Shown here: positions 16,003-24,721 of the stretch, piece after piece | How positions within the stretch are numbered: position 1 is the first letter of the stretch | How the letters are laid out: each line of letters begins with the position of its first letter | Source of the DNA: DUOX01 sp050944015 | GTDB taxonomy: Bacteria > Bacillota > Clostridia > Oscillospirales > Oscillospiraceae | Assembly (NCBI GenBank): GCA_050944015.1 | Contig: JBMNQG010000013.1 | Span: 1-40,958 of the forward strand | Reading direction: 5' to 3' | DNA length: 40,958 nucleotides | Made by a program: the position numbers and the translations under genes | The notes under the pieces: generated by a model | The model's database searches: none | Seen by the model: only the letters and a program-made list of their open reading frames with translations | Told to the model about the DNA's origin: nothing

Positions 16003-17595
16003 ATGAAGAAGATTGCAAGCATACTGGCACTGCTACTGGTGGCAGTCATGCTGCTGTCCGCCTGCGGCGGCAGCGGAGGCGATGGAGGCGGCAAATCCCC
16101 GGCCCCGACCGACGCAACCAAAGCCCCTGACACCAGTTCGGGTGAACCCGCCGCACCTGAACCCCGTACCCTTGCGGTAGGTACGCTAGATTCCGCCGAC
16201 GGCTTTGACCCAACCACCAACTCCAACTGCGGCTTGGGACTCTCTCTTGTGTACGACCCCATCCTAATTCTGGACTACGAAACAAACGAAATAAAGCCCA
16301 ACCTTGCCTTGTCCATCGGATTTGTGGACGACCTGACCTTCGAACTGGTAATGCGGGACGACGTCCATTTCTCCAACGGGGAGCTCATGACGCCGGAAGA
16401 CGTTATGTATTCCCTGTCCCGCTTCGTATTTGAGAACACCCAGTTTGAAACAGGCTTTGACAACATCGATTTCGACGCCACCACCATTGACGGGAACAAA
16501 ATCACCATCAAACTGCACAAGCCTGACCCCGATTTCGCCTACAAGCTAAGCAATGACCGCTGGGCAAGTGTTCTGTGCAAATCCTATGTAGAATCCACCG
16601 ACAAGGAGGCTTTCTGGGATGCTCCCGTAGGCACCGGAGCCTATGTTTGTGTTGAAAACGTGGCAGGTTCCCACGCTACATACAAGCGCAGGGACGATTA
16701 CTGGGGAGAACTGCCCGAGCCCGAAACCATCACAATCAAGTATTACTCCGAAATAACCACCATGATGGTGGATTTTGAAAACAAGGTATTGGACATCGTT
16801 TTGAATGTTGGAGTGAATGAATACGACCAGGCAGCAGGCGGTGCCTACAGCGACACGGAAGTCAAGCTCTTACCGGCGTATGACAACCTGTCTGTCACCA
16901 TGCCGCAATATATGGAAGTATTCCAGGACATCAGGGTGCGTCAGGCCGTAGCCATGGCGCTGGATGTGGAAGGCATCACCAAGGCGGTATTCGGCTCTCT
17001 CGGCACGGTGGCTGATTCCTGCCTGATAAAAGGCATGGAATACTACGTGCCCATCCGCGTCAACGAATACAACCCCGAGCGGGCCAAGGAACTTCTGGCG
17101 GAAGCCGGCTACGAGCCGGGCGAGCTGACACTGCTCATGCTTTTCCCCTCCATGCCTATCAACGACAAAGCCTCCACCATCATCCAGGCCCAGCTTAAAG
17201 AAGTGGGCATCAACCTGAACATTGAAACCGGCGACTTTGCCACCGTAATCCCAAGGCTTATGAACAACGAATGCGAGCTGGGCCTTTCCGGCACCGGCGG
17301 CGGCACCTTTATTGCAAGCAGTATCTTCAAGCTGATTGGCGAGGAAGGCACCAACGGTTCCGTGCGGATGGCCGACGAAGAGTTCAACAAATATATCCGC
17401 GAGGGCAACACCAGCATTGACCCCGCCGTCCGGGCTGAGGCTTACAAGAAAGCTCAGCAGTGGGTTGCGGCCAACTACTGGTACATCCCCGTCGCCTACT
17501 CCAACGGCGCGGTTCTCTACCACACCAACGTAGACAATGTCACCGGTCTCACCGCCCGCAGCGTGAACCTCAAGTTCGTCACATACACCGATTGA
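16003..17595 (+). CDS. Peptide/dipeptide-class ABC transporter substrate-binding lipoprotein (SBP_bac_5)
   Basis: A 530-aa exported binding lipoprotein. The signal peptide ends at LSAC, followed by a Gly/Ser/Pro-rich linker. A class C (Dpp/Opp) binding fold begins near residue 50 with LAVGTLDSADGFDPTTNSN. Characteristic stretches are DVHFSNGELMTPEDVMYSL and VRQAVAMALDVEGITKAVFG. Length is normal. This class binds peptides but also nickel chelates, glutathione, opines and other organics, so the ligand is open; the enzymes encoded in the same operon suggest an organic acid or a modified compound. A hairpin after the stop probably keeps this gene expressed above the permeases. Confidence 0.93.
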   Translation: MKKIASILALLLVAVMLLSACGGSGGDGGGKSPAPTDATKAPDTSSGEPAAPEPRTLAVGTLDSADGFDPTTNSNCGLGLSLVYDPILILDYETNEIKPNLALSIGFVDDLTFELVMRDDVHFSNGELMTPEDVMYSLSRFVFENTQFETGFDNIDFDATTIDGNKITIKLHKPDPDFAYKLSNDRWASVLCKSYVESTDKEAFWDAPVGTGAYVCVENVAGSHATYKRRDDYWGELPEPETITIKYYSEITTMMVDFENKVLDIVLNVGVNEYDQAAGGAYSDTEVKLLPAYDNLSVTMPQYMEVFQDIRVRQAVAMALDVEGITKAVFGSLGTVADSCLIKGMEYYVPIRVNEYNPERAKELLAEAGYEPGELTLLMLFPSMPINDKASTIIQAQLKEVGINLNIETGDFATVIPRLMNNECELGLSGTGGGTFIASSIFKLIGEEGTNGSVRMADEEFNKYIREGNTSIDPAVRAEAYKKAQQWVAANYWYIPVAYSNGAVLYHTNVDNVTGLTARSVNLKFVTYTD

Positions 17596-17611
17596 CGGAA
17601 GGGCGAAATTG

Positions 17612-17640
17612 AAAGGGGCAGAGCTGTGCTCTGCCCTTTT
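17612..17640 (+). terminator. Intra-operon attenuator hairpin
   Basis: An 8-bp GC-rich stem (GGGCAGAG at 17616-17623 and CTCTGCCC at 17629-17636), extended by a G-T pair and AAA/TTT, has a 5-nt loop and ends in TTTT. It lies between the binding-protein and first permease genes, the usual place for differential expression in ABC import operons. Confidence 0.75.
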
Positions 17641-17670
17641 CTAAAAGGCGAGTATTTCGGAGGTATCCAC

Positions 17671-18663
17671 ATGATTAGATATGTAATCAAGAGAGTTCTC
17701 TGGACCATACCGGTGCTAATTGGGGTGGTGTTCATAGTATTTGTCATAGGCGAGATAGACCCAGGAGACCCGGTATCCGCCCTCCTTGGAGGCAATTACA
17801 CTCAGGAGGAATACGACGCAAAATACAGGGAGCTTGGTCTTGACAAACCCTTTTTGACCCAGTTTTTCAACTACCTGAAAGGCATAGTCACCGAGGGGAA
17901 CCTGGGCACGTCCTATACCACAAAACGTCCCGTCGCGACGGAGATTGTAGAGCGGTTTCCCATCTCCTTTAAGCTGGCCGTAATCAGCATAATAATTGCC
18001 GTGGCCTTTGGCGTGCCCTTCGGCATAATTTCCGCCACCCGGCAGTATTCCCTGGCGGACTATTCCGTCACCACCGGGTCACTTATTTTTGCGTCAATGC
18101 CGGGCTTCTGGCTGGCACTCATGCTCATGATTATATTCGCCCTCAATCTTAAGCTGCTGCCGGCCTCGGGCACGGGCTCCTGGAAAAACTGGGTTCTTCC
18201 GGCCCTGGCATCCGGCCTTTCCTTTATTGCCACCCTGACCAGGATGACCCGATCTTCCATGCTGGACGTCATCAGGCAGGACTACATACGCACCGCCCGG
18301 GCCAAGGGCATCAGCGAGCGCACGGTGGTGAGAAGGCACGCCCTGAAAAACGCCCTGATTCCCATCATCACCACCATCGGCTTCCAGTTCGGCATACTCA
18401 TATCCGGCTCCATTATAGTTGAGAGCATCTTCTCTCTGCCGGGCCTCGGCACCCTCATGATGTCCGCCATAAACAACCGGGACTATCCCGTTATCCGGGG
18501 AAGCGTCCTTATCCTGGCCGCCCTCATATGCCTAATCAACCTGCTGGTAGATTTAGCCTACGGTTTTGTGGATCCCAGAATAATGGCCCAGTACAGGAAA
18601 GGCTCCAAAAACGGCAAAAAGCTTTCCGCAAACCTCACGGAAGGGGGGCAATCCAATGGATAG
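17671..18663 (+). CDS. DppB/OppB-type ABC transporter permease
   Basis: A 330-aa integral membrane permease with about six transmembrane segments, starting MIRYVIKRVLWTIPVLIGVV. The BPD_transp_1 domain fills the C-terminal two-thirds, and the EAA loop reads DYIRTARAKGISERTVVRRHALKNA in part (about residues 209-234). The start at 17671 is set by CGGAGG upstream. It pairs with the next gene, overlapping it by 8 nt, to form the channel of the importer. Confidence 0.93.
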   Translation: MIRYVIKRVLWTIPVLIGVVFIVFVIGEIDPGDPVSALLGGNYTQEEYDAKYRELGLDKPFLTQFFNYLKGIVTEGNLGTSYTTKRPVATEIVERFPISFKLAVISIIIAVAFGVPFGIISATRQYSLADYSVTTGSLIFASMPGFWLALMLMIIFALNLKLLPASGTGSWKNWVLPALASGLSFIATLTRMTRSSMLDVIRQDYIRTARAKGISERTVVRRHALKNALIPIITTIGFQFGILISGSIIVESIFSLPGLGTLMMSAINNRDYPVIRGSVLILAALICLINLLVDLAYGFVDPRIMAQYRKGSKNGKKLSANLTEGGQSNG

Positions 18664-19561
18664 GATAAATTCCTGCCCCTGCTGTGAGAATGGATCCGAC
18701 AGCATAGAGGAATGGAAAAGGCGCAGCCAGATGAGGGACATCCTGAAGCGGCTGCGCAGGAACAAGCTGGCTATGGTTGGCCTGTTCATCGTTGTCGTTC
18801 TTGTGCTGGCGGCAGTCTTTGCCGACTACATCGCGCCCTTCGACTACGCCGCCCAGGATTTGACCCGCACCCTAGAGAAGCCAAGCTCTGAACACCTTCT
18901 GGGTACCGATGACTTTGGCCGGGACATACTCAGCCGGATAATATACGGCGGGCGTATCTCCCTGCTGGTGGCCATACTGGCCATAGCCATGGCCCTTGTG
19001 GTGGGCGGGATTCTGGGAGTAAGCGCCGGATATTTCGGCGGCACCTATGACGGAGTTATAATGCGCCTGATGGATATCCTCATGGCCATACCCGGTTTCC
19101 TGCTGGCGGTCTGCGTATCCGCTGCTCTCGGCACGGGGGTGAGAAACACCGCCATAGCCATTGCCATTGGCTGCATCCCCGGCTACGCCCGGCTCATGCG
19201 GGCGCTGGTGCTTTCCCTGAGAGAGCAGGAATACATTGAAGCCGCCCGGGTCACCGGGGCATCCAACGCGAGAATCATGCTCCGGCATATAGTGCCCAAT
19301 ATTCTTTCCCCCATCATTGTGGAATCCACCCTGCGGATAGGGGCCTGCATATTGATGATCTCCAGCCTCAGCTTTATTGGGCTTGGAGTTCAGCCCCCGG
19401 AGGCTGAATGGGGCAGCATGTTGTCCGCCGGCAGGGAGTATATCCGGACCTTCTGGCCCATAGTGGTCTTCCCCGGCCTTGCCATAATGCTCACCCTGTT
19501 TGGTTTCAACCTGTTCGGCGACGGCCTCCGGGACGCCCTTGACCCCAGGCTGAAGCGCTAA
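18656..19561 (+). CDS. DppC/OppC-type ABC transporter permease
   Basis: A 301-aa membrane permease. The first membrane helix starts near residue 37 (KLAMVGLFIVVVLVLAAVFA), followed by the oligopeptide-permease motif LLGTDDFGRDILSRIIYGGR and an EAA loop EYIEAARVTGASNARIMLRH. The N-terminal leader (about 25 residues, with CPCC at 8-11) is unusual for the family. A start at the internal ATG 18731 would remove it, but GGAAGGGGGG before 18656 favours the longer form. It overlaps the dppB-like gene by 8 nt. Confidence 0.92.
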   Translation: MDRINSCPCCENGSDSIEEWKRRSQMRDILKRLRRNKLAMVGLFIVVVLVLAAVFADYIAPFDYAAQDLTRTLEKPSSEHLLGTDDFGRDILSRIIYGGRISLLVAILAIAMALVVGGILGVSAGYFGGTYDGVIMRLMDILMAIPGFLLAVCVSAALGTGVRNTAIAIAIGCIPGYARLMRALVLSLREQEYIEAARVTGASNARIMLRHIVPNILSPIIVESTLRIGACILMISSLSFIGLGVQPPEAEWGSMLSAGREYIRTFWPIVVFPGLAIMLTLFGFNLFGDGLRDALDPRLKR

Positions 19562-19572
19562 GGAGGATGGAT

Positions 19573-20583
19573 ATGAGTTTGCTTGAAATAAAAAACCTTG
19601 TCATACACTACCTCACCGACGACGGCTGCGTTCAGGCCGTCAACGGCATTGACCTGAGCCTGGAAAAGGGCGACACCCTTGGCCTGGTGGGCGAAACCGG
19701 CGCTGGCAAGACCACCACGGCCCTGGGCATAATGCGGCTCATTCCCAATCCGCCCGGCAAAATAATTGATGGAGAAATAATATTTAACGGAGAAAACCTG
19801 CTGGAAAAGTCCGAAGCCGAAATGAGAAAAATCCGGGGCGGCAAAATATCCATGATATTTCAGGACCCCATGACGGCCCTGAACCCTGTGCTGCAGGTGG
19901 ACAGGCAGATTGCCGAGGTAATCCAGCACCATACGAAATGCACTTACAGGGAAGCCATGCACAGGGCGCTGGACATGCTGGAGCTTGTGGGCATACCCGC
20001 CAGCAGGGGCAGGGACTACCCACACCAGTTTTCAGGAGGTATGAAGCAGCGCGTGGTAATAGCCATAGCCCTGGCCTGCACCCCCCAGCTTCTAATAGCC
20101 GACGAGCCCACAACTGCCCTAGACGTCACCATCCAGGCCCAGGTGCTGGACATGATAAAGAAACTGAAGGAAGATTTCGGCACCTCCATGCTGCTCATCA
20201 CCCACGATTTGGGGGTCGTGGCCGAGACCTGTGACAAGGTGGCTGTAATCTACGCCGGTGAGGTGGTGGAGTGCGGCAGTCTCAGAAACATCTTCAAGGA
20301 GACCTCCCATCCATACACCAGGGGGCTGTTTGATTCCCTCCCCTCCCTAACCAGCGACGAAAATCGCTTAAAGCCCATAGAGGGGCTTATGCCAGACCCC
20401 ACCAGGCTGCCCCCAGGCTGCAAATTCCATCCCCGGTGTCCCTTCGCTACGGAAATCTGCTGGAAATCTTCGCCGCCCATGGTGGAAATGTCCTCGGGGC
20501 ATCAGGTGCGCTGCCATCACGCCCCGCCGCTGGAGGGAAATGGCGGCGGGGAAAGGGGGTATGCTGTAAATGAACCTTATTGA
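19573..20583 (+). CDS. DppD/OppD-type ABC transporter ATP-binding protein
   Basis: A 336-aa ATPase. The ATG at 19573 is preferred because GGAGG ends 6 nt before it and directly abuts the alternative ATG at 19567. Motifs are Walker A GETGAGKTT, Q-loop FQDPMTALNP, signature FSGGMKQRV, Walker B LLIADEPTTALD and H-loop LITHD. The C-terminal oligo_HPY region has the Cys pattern GCKFHPRCPFATEIC; in some DppD proteins this region binds a 4Fe-4S cluster. It follows dppC by 11 nt and overlaps the next ATPase gene by 14 nt. Confidence 0.94.
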   Translation: MSLLEIKNLVIHYLTDDGCVQAVNGIDLSLEKGDTLGLVGETGAGKTTTALGIMRLIPNPPGKIIDGEIIFNGENLLEKSEAEMRKIRGGKISMIFQDPMTALNPVLQVDRQIAEVIQHHTKCTYREAMHRALDMLELVGIPASRGRDYPHQFSGGMKQRVVIAIALACTPQLLIADEPTTALDVTIQAQVLDMIKKLKEDFGTSMLLITHDLGVVAETCDKVAVIYAGEVVECGSLRNIFKETSHPYTRGLFDSLPSLTSDENRLKPIEGLMPDPTRLPPGCKFHPRCPFATEICWKSSPPMVEMSSGHQVRCHHAPPLEGNGGGERGYAVNEPY

Positions 20584-21544
20584 AGTCTACGGCCTCAAAA
20601 AATACTTCCGGACCCCCGCCGGAATGCTTCACGCGGTGGATAACGTGTCCTTTACGCTGGAGGAAGGCAAAACCCTTGGCGTTGTGGGCGAATCCGGCTG
20701 CGGCAAGAGCACTTTGGGCCGGGTGGTCATTGGCCTTCAGGATGCCACGGAGGGCACCATTCTCTTTAACGGCAGGGACGTCACAAGGGCCAGGGGCCGT
20801 GAGAAAAAGGAGCTGCGGAAAAACATGCAGCTTATTTTCCAGGACCCCTATTCCTCCCTTAACCCCCGCCTTTGCGTCTTCGACCTGATTGCAGAGCCTC
20901 TTCGGGTATATAGAACCTGCAGGTCAAGGGACCATTTGAGGAAAAGGGTGCTGGAGCTCATGGATACTGTGGGCCTGGCCCGGCGGCTGGCTTTCTGCTA
21001 CCCGCACGAGCTGGACGGCGGGCGCCGCCAGCGGGTGGGAATAGCCCGGGCACTGGCCTTAAACCCCAAATTCATAGTTTGCGACGAGCCCGTTTCAGCC
21101 CTGGACGTGTCCATACAGGCCCAGGTGTTAAATCTGCTCCAGGACCTCCAGGAAGCCCAAAAGCTTACCTACATTTTCATTACCCACGACCTGTCCGTGG
21201 TGCGCCACATCTCCGATGAAATCATGGTCATGTATCTGGGCACGGTGGTGGAGACTTGTCAAGCAAAGGAGCTTTTTACAAGCCCCATGCACCCCTACAC
21301 AAAGGGTCTAATATCCGCCATCCCCATTCCTGACATAGACGTAAAGCGCAGGAAAATACTCCTGAAGGGCGAGCTGTCCTCTCCAATAGAGCCCGGCCCG
21401 GGCTGCCGGTTTGCAAACCGCTGCCCCTACGCCATTGACAAGTGCGGCCTGGAGACCCCGGGACTCCGGGAAATCCGGTCCGGCCATCACGTTGCCTGTC
21501 ACAGGGTAGAAGACGACCAGCTCCTCGCTGAAAGTTGGACTTAA
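20570..21544 (+). CDS. DppF/OppF-type ABC transporter ATP-binding protein
   Basis: A 324-aa ATPase, the second nucleotide-binding subunit of the importer. Walker A is GESGCGKST, Walker B FIVCDEPVSALD and H-loop FITHDLSVV. The signature reads LDGGRRQRV instead of LSGGQRQR; the Ser-to-Asp change at the signature serine is notable, but I believe it occurs in some peptide-type transporters. The C-terminus has the oligo_HPY Cys-rich segment (GCRFANRCPYAIDKC). It ends only 15 nt before the first flavodoxin-like gene, so transporter and enzymes share one transcript. Confidence 0.94.
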   Translation: MNLIEVYGLKKYFRTPAGMLHAVDNVSFTLEEGKTLGVVGESGCGKSTLGRVVIGLQDATEGTILFNGRDVTRARGREKKELRKNMQLIFQDPYSSLNPRLCVFDLIAEPLRVYRTCRSRDHLRKRVLELMDTVGLARRLAFCYPHELDGGRRQRVGIARALALNPKFIVCDEPVSALDVSIQAQVLNLLQDLQEAQKLTYIFITHDLSVVRHISDEIMVMYLGTVVETCQAKELFTSPMHPYTKGLISAIPIPDIDVKRRKILLKGELSSPIEPGPGCRFANRCPYAIDKCGLETPGLREIRSGHHVACHRVEDDQLLAESWT

Positions 21545-21559
21545 GAAAGGAAGAGATGT

Positions 21560-22387
21560 ATGAAGCAAAGACGTGCGCTGATTCTGTACGCTACAATGAC
21601 CGGGAACACCGAAAAAATCGCCACCTGGTTCAAGGAGACCTTCGAGTATTACAACTGGGACGTAACATTTTTCAAGATGTCAAACAAGGCCGACTGGGCG
21701 GGCATGCAGGACAAACTCTATTTTGACGACTACGATGTGGTCTGTCTTGGCAGCCCCATTGTGGCCGGGGCGCCCCTTCAGATAGTAATCAAGACCATGA
21801 GCCTTGGGGGCGGAGGAGCCCTGGAAAAGGAAGTTCAGTCCAATCTAGACGCCAAAAAAAGCGATGCGGCCGCAGCTCCCGCCAAACCCGGTGCTATGTG
21901 GCGCCGCCATGCCGCCCCCTACCCCGGGGTGCTACGGAAAGATGACCACCGGCCCCTGGGGATAGTGTTTACCACCTACGGCGGAGGCTTTTACGGCTCC
22001 TCGGAATGTCTTGCCACCCTTGAAACCCTGAAGCTCTACCTTAACCTGAACAACGTGGGCGTGGTGGGCAAATTTGCCTGCGGCGGAAAGGAAACCGGCC
22101 CAGCGGGCTACCCGCTTGGGGTTAAGCCCAAGGCCGAATTCCGCCCCGGCAAACAGATGAGCGACGAAATCCCCGACGCTGATGTGTGCGACCCCGTAAT
22201 TTACACTCTGAAGGACGGCACGAAAAAGCCAGGCTCCTATTTCTTCCACTACGACCTGGAATCCAAGCCCGGCCCCAGGGAGGAGGCCAAGGCAAGGGCC
22301 TTTATAGCGGATTTCGTCGAAGACTATTTCATGACCTATAACGGGGAGCGCAATATCGCCATTTCCGAGATAATATCAATCAGCTAG
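21560..22387 (+). CDS. Long-chain flavodoxin-like protein (paralogue 1)
   Basis: A 275-aa cytoplasmic flavodoxin-fold protein. The FMN phosphate loop TMTGNT is at residues 12-17. The second flavin-contact region is LGSPIVAGAP (about 63-72), and the third FTTYGGGFYG (about 137-146). Between the last two, an Ala/Lys/Pro-rich insertion (about 82-132) is absent from classical flavodoxins of about 150 residues. The C-terminal third has PGSYFFHYD and a VEDYFMT segment shared with the paralogue two genes downstream. It probably carries electrons for, or itself reduces, an intermediate of this operon. No cysteine cluster is present. Confidence 0.85.
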   Translation: MKQRRALILYATMTGNTEKIATWFKETFEYYNWDVTFFKMSNKADWAGMQDKLYFDDYDVVCLGSPIVAGAPLQIVIKTMSLGGGGALEKEVQSNLDAKKSDAAAAPAKPGAMWRRHAAPYPGVLRKDDHRPLGIVFTTYGGGFYGSSECLATLETLKLYLNLNNVGVVGKFACGGKETGPAGYPLGVKPKAEFRPGKQMSDEIPDADVCDPVIYTLKDGTKKPGSYFFHYDLESKPGPREEAKARAFIADFVEDYFMTYNGERNIAISEIISIS

Positions 22388-22398
22388 GAGGTGCAACT

Positions 22399-23670
22399 GT
22401 GGATTTAAGCGGCAGGAAATTCCAGGTCTTTTATCCGGGCGTTTATTCCCCTGAGGAGAGGGCCGCTCTTGACGGTCTCATGGAAAAGGTCAGAAATTCC
22501 GGCGGCGTTGGCCCCATGACCGACCGAACGGTGATGGCGGACGAAAAGGAAATGCTGGCCTACGCCCAGATATGGGACCGCTACAACCCGCTTTTCAACA
22601 ACCCCGGCTACGCCGCCCGCACCCGCTGGGGCAAAATACCCGCTTTGCCCTGCTTTATTTTCAGGGAAAACATTACCGGCTTTCCAATGATGGACGAAAT
22701 CGGGGACGCTCTGGGGGACCTGTTCTACTACGCCAACGACGGCGGGGACATTGAGCTTTTCGACTATGTCTACGCCGGAGACGAAATAACCTTTAAAAGC
22801 ACCAAGCAGGAGATAACGGACGTGACTCCGTCGGAAGGCAGCACTCTCCGGCAGTTCAAGCTTTACGGCGAAGGGGAAATGTACGACGGCAACGGCCGTC
22901 TCATAGGCCGGGGCAAGGGATACGGTCGCAACGCCATGATGCGCTTTATCGACGGCGGCCCCATCCCCAGCGACTATGAACAGACCTTTGAGTGGCTGGA
23001 TTACATACCACCCGTCCACATAACCACGGAGGAGGAGTGGGAATATATCGTCAGCCTCTGGAAAAACGAGGAGATAAGGGGCAGCGTCCCCCGCTACTGG
23101 CAGGACGTGTCCGTAGGAGACGAGCTCACTCCCGTATGCTCCGGCCCAATCTCCGACATTGACATGTTCAGGCTTCACGGCGACATGCTGATGAGCATGC
23201 CGGACGCGCGGGGCTTTATTGAAGCCGGCATGGGCGGCGAGCTGATGACGGACAGGTATGGACAAAAGATACACTTTATAGCCCGCCACTACTCCTACTG
23301 CCGCATCCCCGGGGCCAGGGCGGTGTTCTACAACTTTACCGCCCGGAACTTCATTCTCCGCATGGTGACAAACTGGATGGGCGACGACGGTTTCCTGCGG
23401 GCCTTCAAATGGCGCTTCCAAAACCTTTTCAAATGCATGGCGGACAACCAGCCCGGCAAGAAAATGCTGGACAAGGTGCCCTCAATGCGCGGCAAATACG
23501 TAAACCGTCACGGCATGGAGGGGGACACCGCCATCTGCAAAGGGGTCGTCACAGACAAATACATAAGGAACGGTCTGCATCTGGTGGACGTCACCTGCTG
23601 GGCAGAAACCCTGGGCGGAGACATTATCCAGGTGATGGACACTACCGTGGAGCTTCCGTCAAAATCATAA
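22399..23670 (+). CDS. Double-hotdog MaoC/acyl-dehydratase-like protein
   Basis: A 423-aa protein with a GTG start preceded by GGAGG. The N-terminal half contains a degenerate MaoC/hydratase-2 motif: D60, then N63-P64-L65, but F66 where the catalytic His is expected, followed by YAARTRWG. The C-terminal half starts PRYWQDVSVGDEL and ends with the hotdog strand pattern GDTAICKGVVTDKY ... VTCWAETLGGD. Members of this family add or remove water across an activated C=C, usually on CoA thioesters. No CoA ligase lies in the operon, so the substrate may be a free acid or other ketone. It is flanked on both sides by flavodoxin-like genes with 11- and 13-nt gaps. Confidence 0.8.
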   Translation: MDLSGRKFQVFYPGVYSPEERAALDGLMEKVRNSGGVGPMTDRTVMADEKEMLAYAQIWDRYNPLFNNPGYAARTRWGKIPALPCFIFRENITGFPMMDEIGDALGDLFYYANDGGDIELFDYVYAGDEITFKSTKQEITDVTPSEGSTLRQFKLYGEGEMYDGNGRLIGRGKGYGRNAMMRFIDGGPIPSDYEQTFEWLDYIPPVHITTEEEWEYIVSLWKNEEIRGSVPRYWQDVSVGDELTPVCSGPISDIDMFRLHGDMLMSMPDARGFIEAGMGGELMTDRYGQKIHFIARHYSYCRIPGARAVFYNFTARNFILRMVTNWMGDDGFLRAFKWRFQNLFKCMADNQPGKKMLDKVPSMRGKYVNRHGMEGDTAICKGVVTDKYIRNGLHLVDVTCWAETLGGDIIQVMDTTVELPSKS

Positions 23671-23683
23671 AGGAGGGCAAGAT

Positions 23684-24661
23684 ATGGCTTTAAGAAAAGC
23701 GCTTGTAATATACGGCTCCATCACCGGAAACACCAAAATGGTAGCGGAGGAATTCGGCAAGGTATGCGAGAAATACGGCTTTGAAACCCATCTTGTGAAG
23801 ATAGACCCCCGCCGGGACTGGAACAAGGACCCCGTTTTCGTAGAGGACTACGACCTTGTGTGCCTGGGTTCCCCCATAATAGCCGGCCTTCCCTATAAGG
23901 AGGTAAGCATGGTTATGGGCCTTCAGGGTAAAAAGCAACTCTACCGCAACCGGGAGGTTTATGAGAGGGTCATGGAGCTTCTGGCACAGGGAAAACCCCT
24001 GGCTCCCGGCGCCGGGGAACAAGTATTGCCCGACACCATCCCCGGAGTCCATTACGGCACGGGAGTAAAGGGCATCGTCTGCCCCTCCACCGGCACAGGT
24101 GCCCCGGGCAGCAAGGCAGACCCCAACAAAAAGACCATCTACGGCGTCGCCTTCTGCACTTACGGTGGCAGCGGGGTAGGCCCCGAGGAGTGCTACGGCA
24201 CTTTGGAAGTTTTAGTTGAGTACCTGAGGGTTAACGGCATACGCTGCGTAGGCAAATTCGCCTGTCCCGGCAAAGAGCTGCGCCACGAATCCGTGGATAA
24301 GCTAGCCTTCGCCCTCAAGATGAACATTGACGACGCCCAGGCCCTTATGCAGCGCTATAAGGAGGACTCCAACGACCCTGAATTTTTAAAGCTAACCCCC
24401 GCCCAGCAGAAGATAGTGGCCAAGGCGGCGTCGGTAAAGGACGAGGAAAGCTTCGGGGACGCTTCTCTCATGGTGGACAACGACCCCATGGGCATAGGCA
24501 TGCCCGGCTCGGTTTTCTGGCATTATGACTTCCAAAACCGCCCCAGCAAGCGGGACCTTACCAAGGCCAACATCTTTCTGTCGGAGGTAATTGAGGACTA
24601 CTTCCTCACCTTTACCGGCGACCCGCGGCCGCCCTATTCCATGTACACCTGCATCAGTTGA
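23684..24661 (+). CDS. Long-chain flavodoxin-like protein (paralogue 2)
   Basis: A 325-aa flavodoxin-fold protein, paralogous to the gene at 21560. The FMN loop SITGNT is at residues 12-17. LGSPIIAGLP is at 61-70 and FCTYGGSGVG at about 157-166, with an insertion of about 80 residues between them. An extra block of about 50 residues (SVDKLAFALKMNIDDAQALM onward) precedes the shared C-terminal PGSVFWHYD ... IEDYFLT. AAGGAGG precedes the ATG. It is the last gene of the nine-gene operon. The two paralogues may form a heterodimer or act in two successive electron transfers. Confidence 0.85.
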   Translation: MALRKALVIYGSITGNTKMVAEEFGKVCEKYGFETHLVKIDPRRDWNKDPVFVEDYDLVCLGSPIIAGLPYKEVSMVMGLQGKKQLYRNREVYERVMELLAQGKPLAPGAGEQVLPDTIPGVHYGTGVKGIVCPSTGTGAPGSKADPNKKTIYGVAFCTYGGSGVGPEECYGTLEVLVEYLRVNGIRCVGKFACPGKELRHESVDKLAFALKMNIDDAQALMQRYKEDSNDPEFLKLTPAQQKIVAKAASVKDEESFGDASLMVDNDPMGIGMPGSVFWHYDFQNRPSKRDLTKANIFLSEVIEDYFLTFTGDPRPPYSMYTCIS

Positions 24662-24671
24662 GGAAGACCTA

Positions 24672-24703
24672 AAAAAGGCTGTGCTCATCGGCACAGCCTT
24701 TTT
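24672..24703. terminator. Bidirectional terminator between convergent operons
   Basis: A perfect 13-bp stem (AAAAAGGCTGTGC at 24672-24684 and GCACAGCCTTTTT at 24691-24703) has a 6-nt loop and A- and T-tracts on the two sides. It ends the flavodoxin operon and the leftward amidohydrolase gene. Confidence 0.92.
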
Positions 24704-24721
24704 CGTTTTTATAGTTTTTCG

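Noticed and set aside
22405..23421. 338-codon minus-strand frame opposite the double-hotdog gene
   Set aside because: Antisense shadow; the plus-strand frame has a ribosome-binding site, operon spacing and family motifs.
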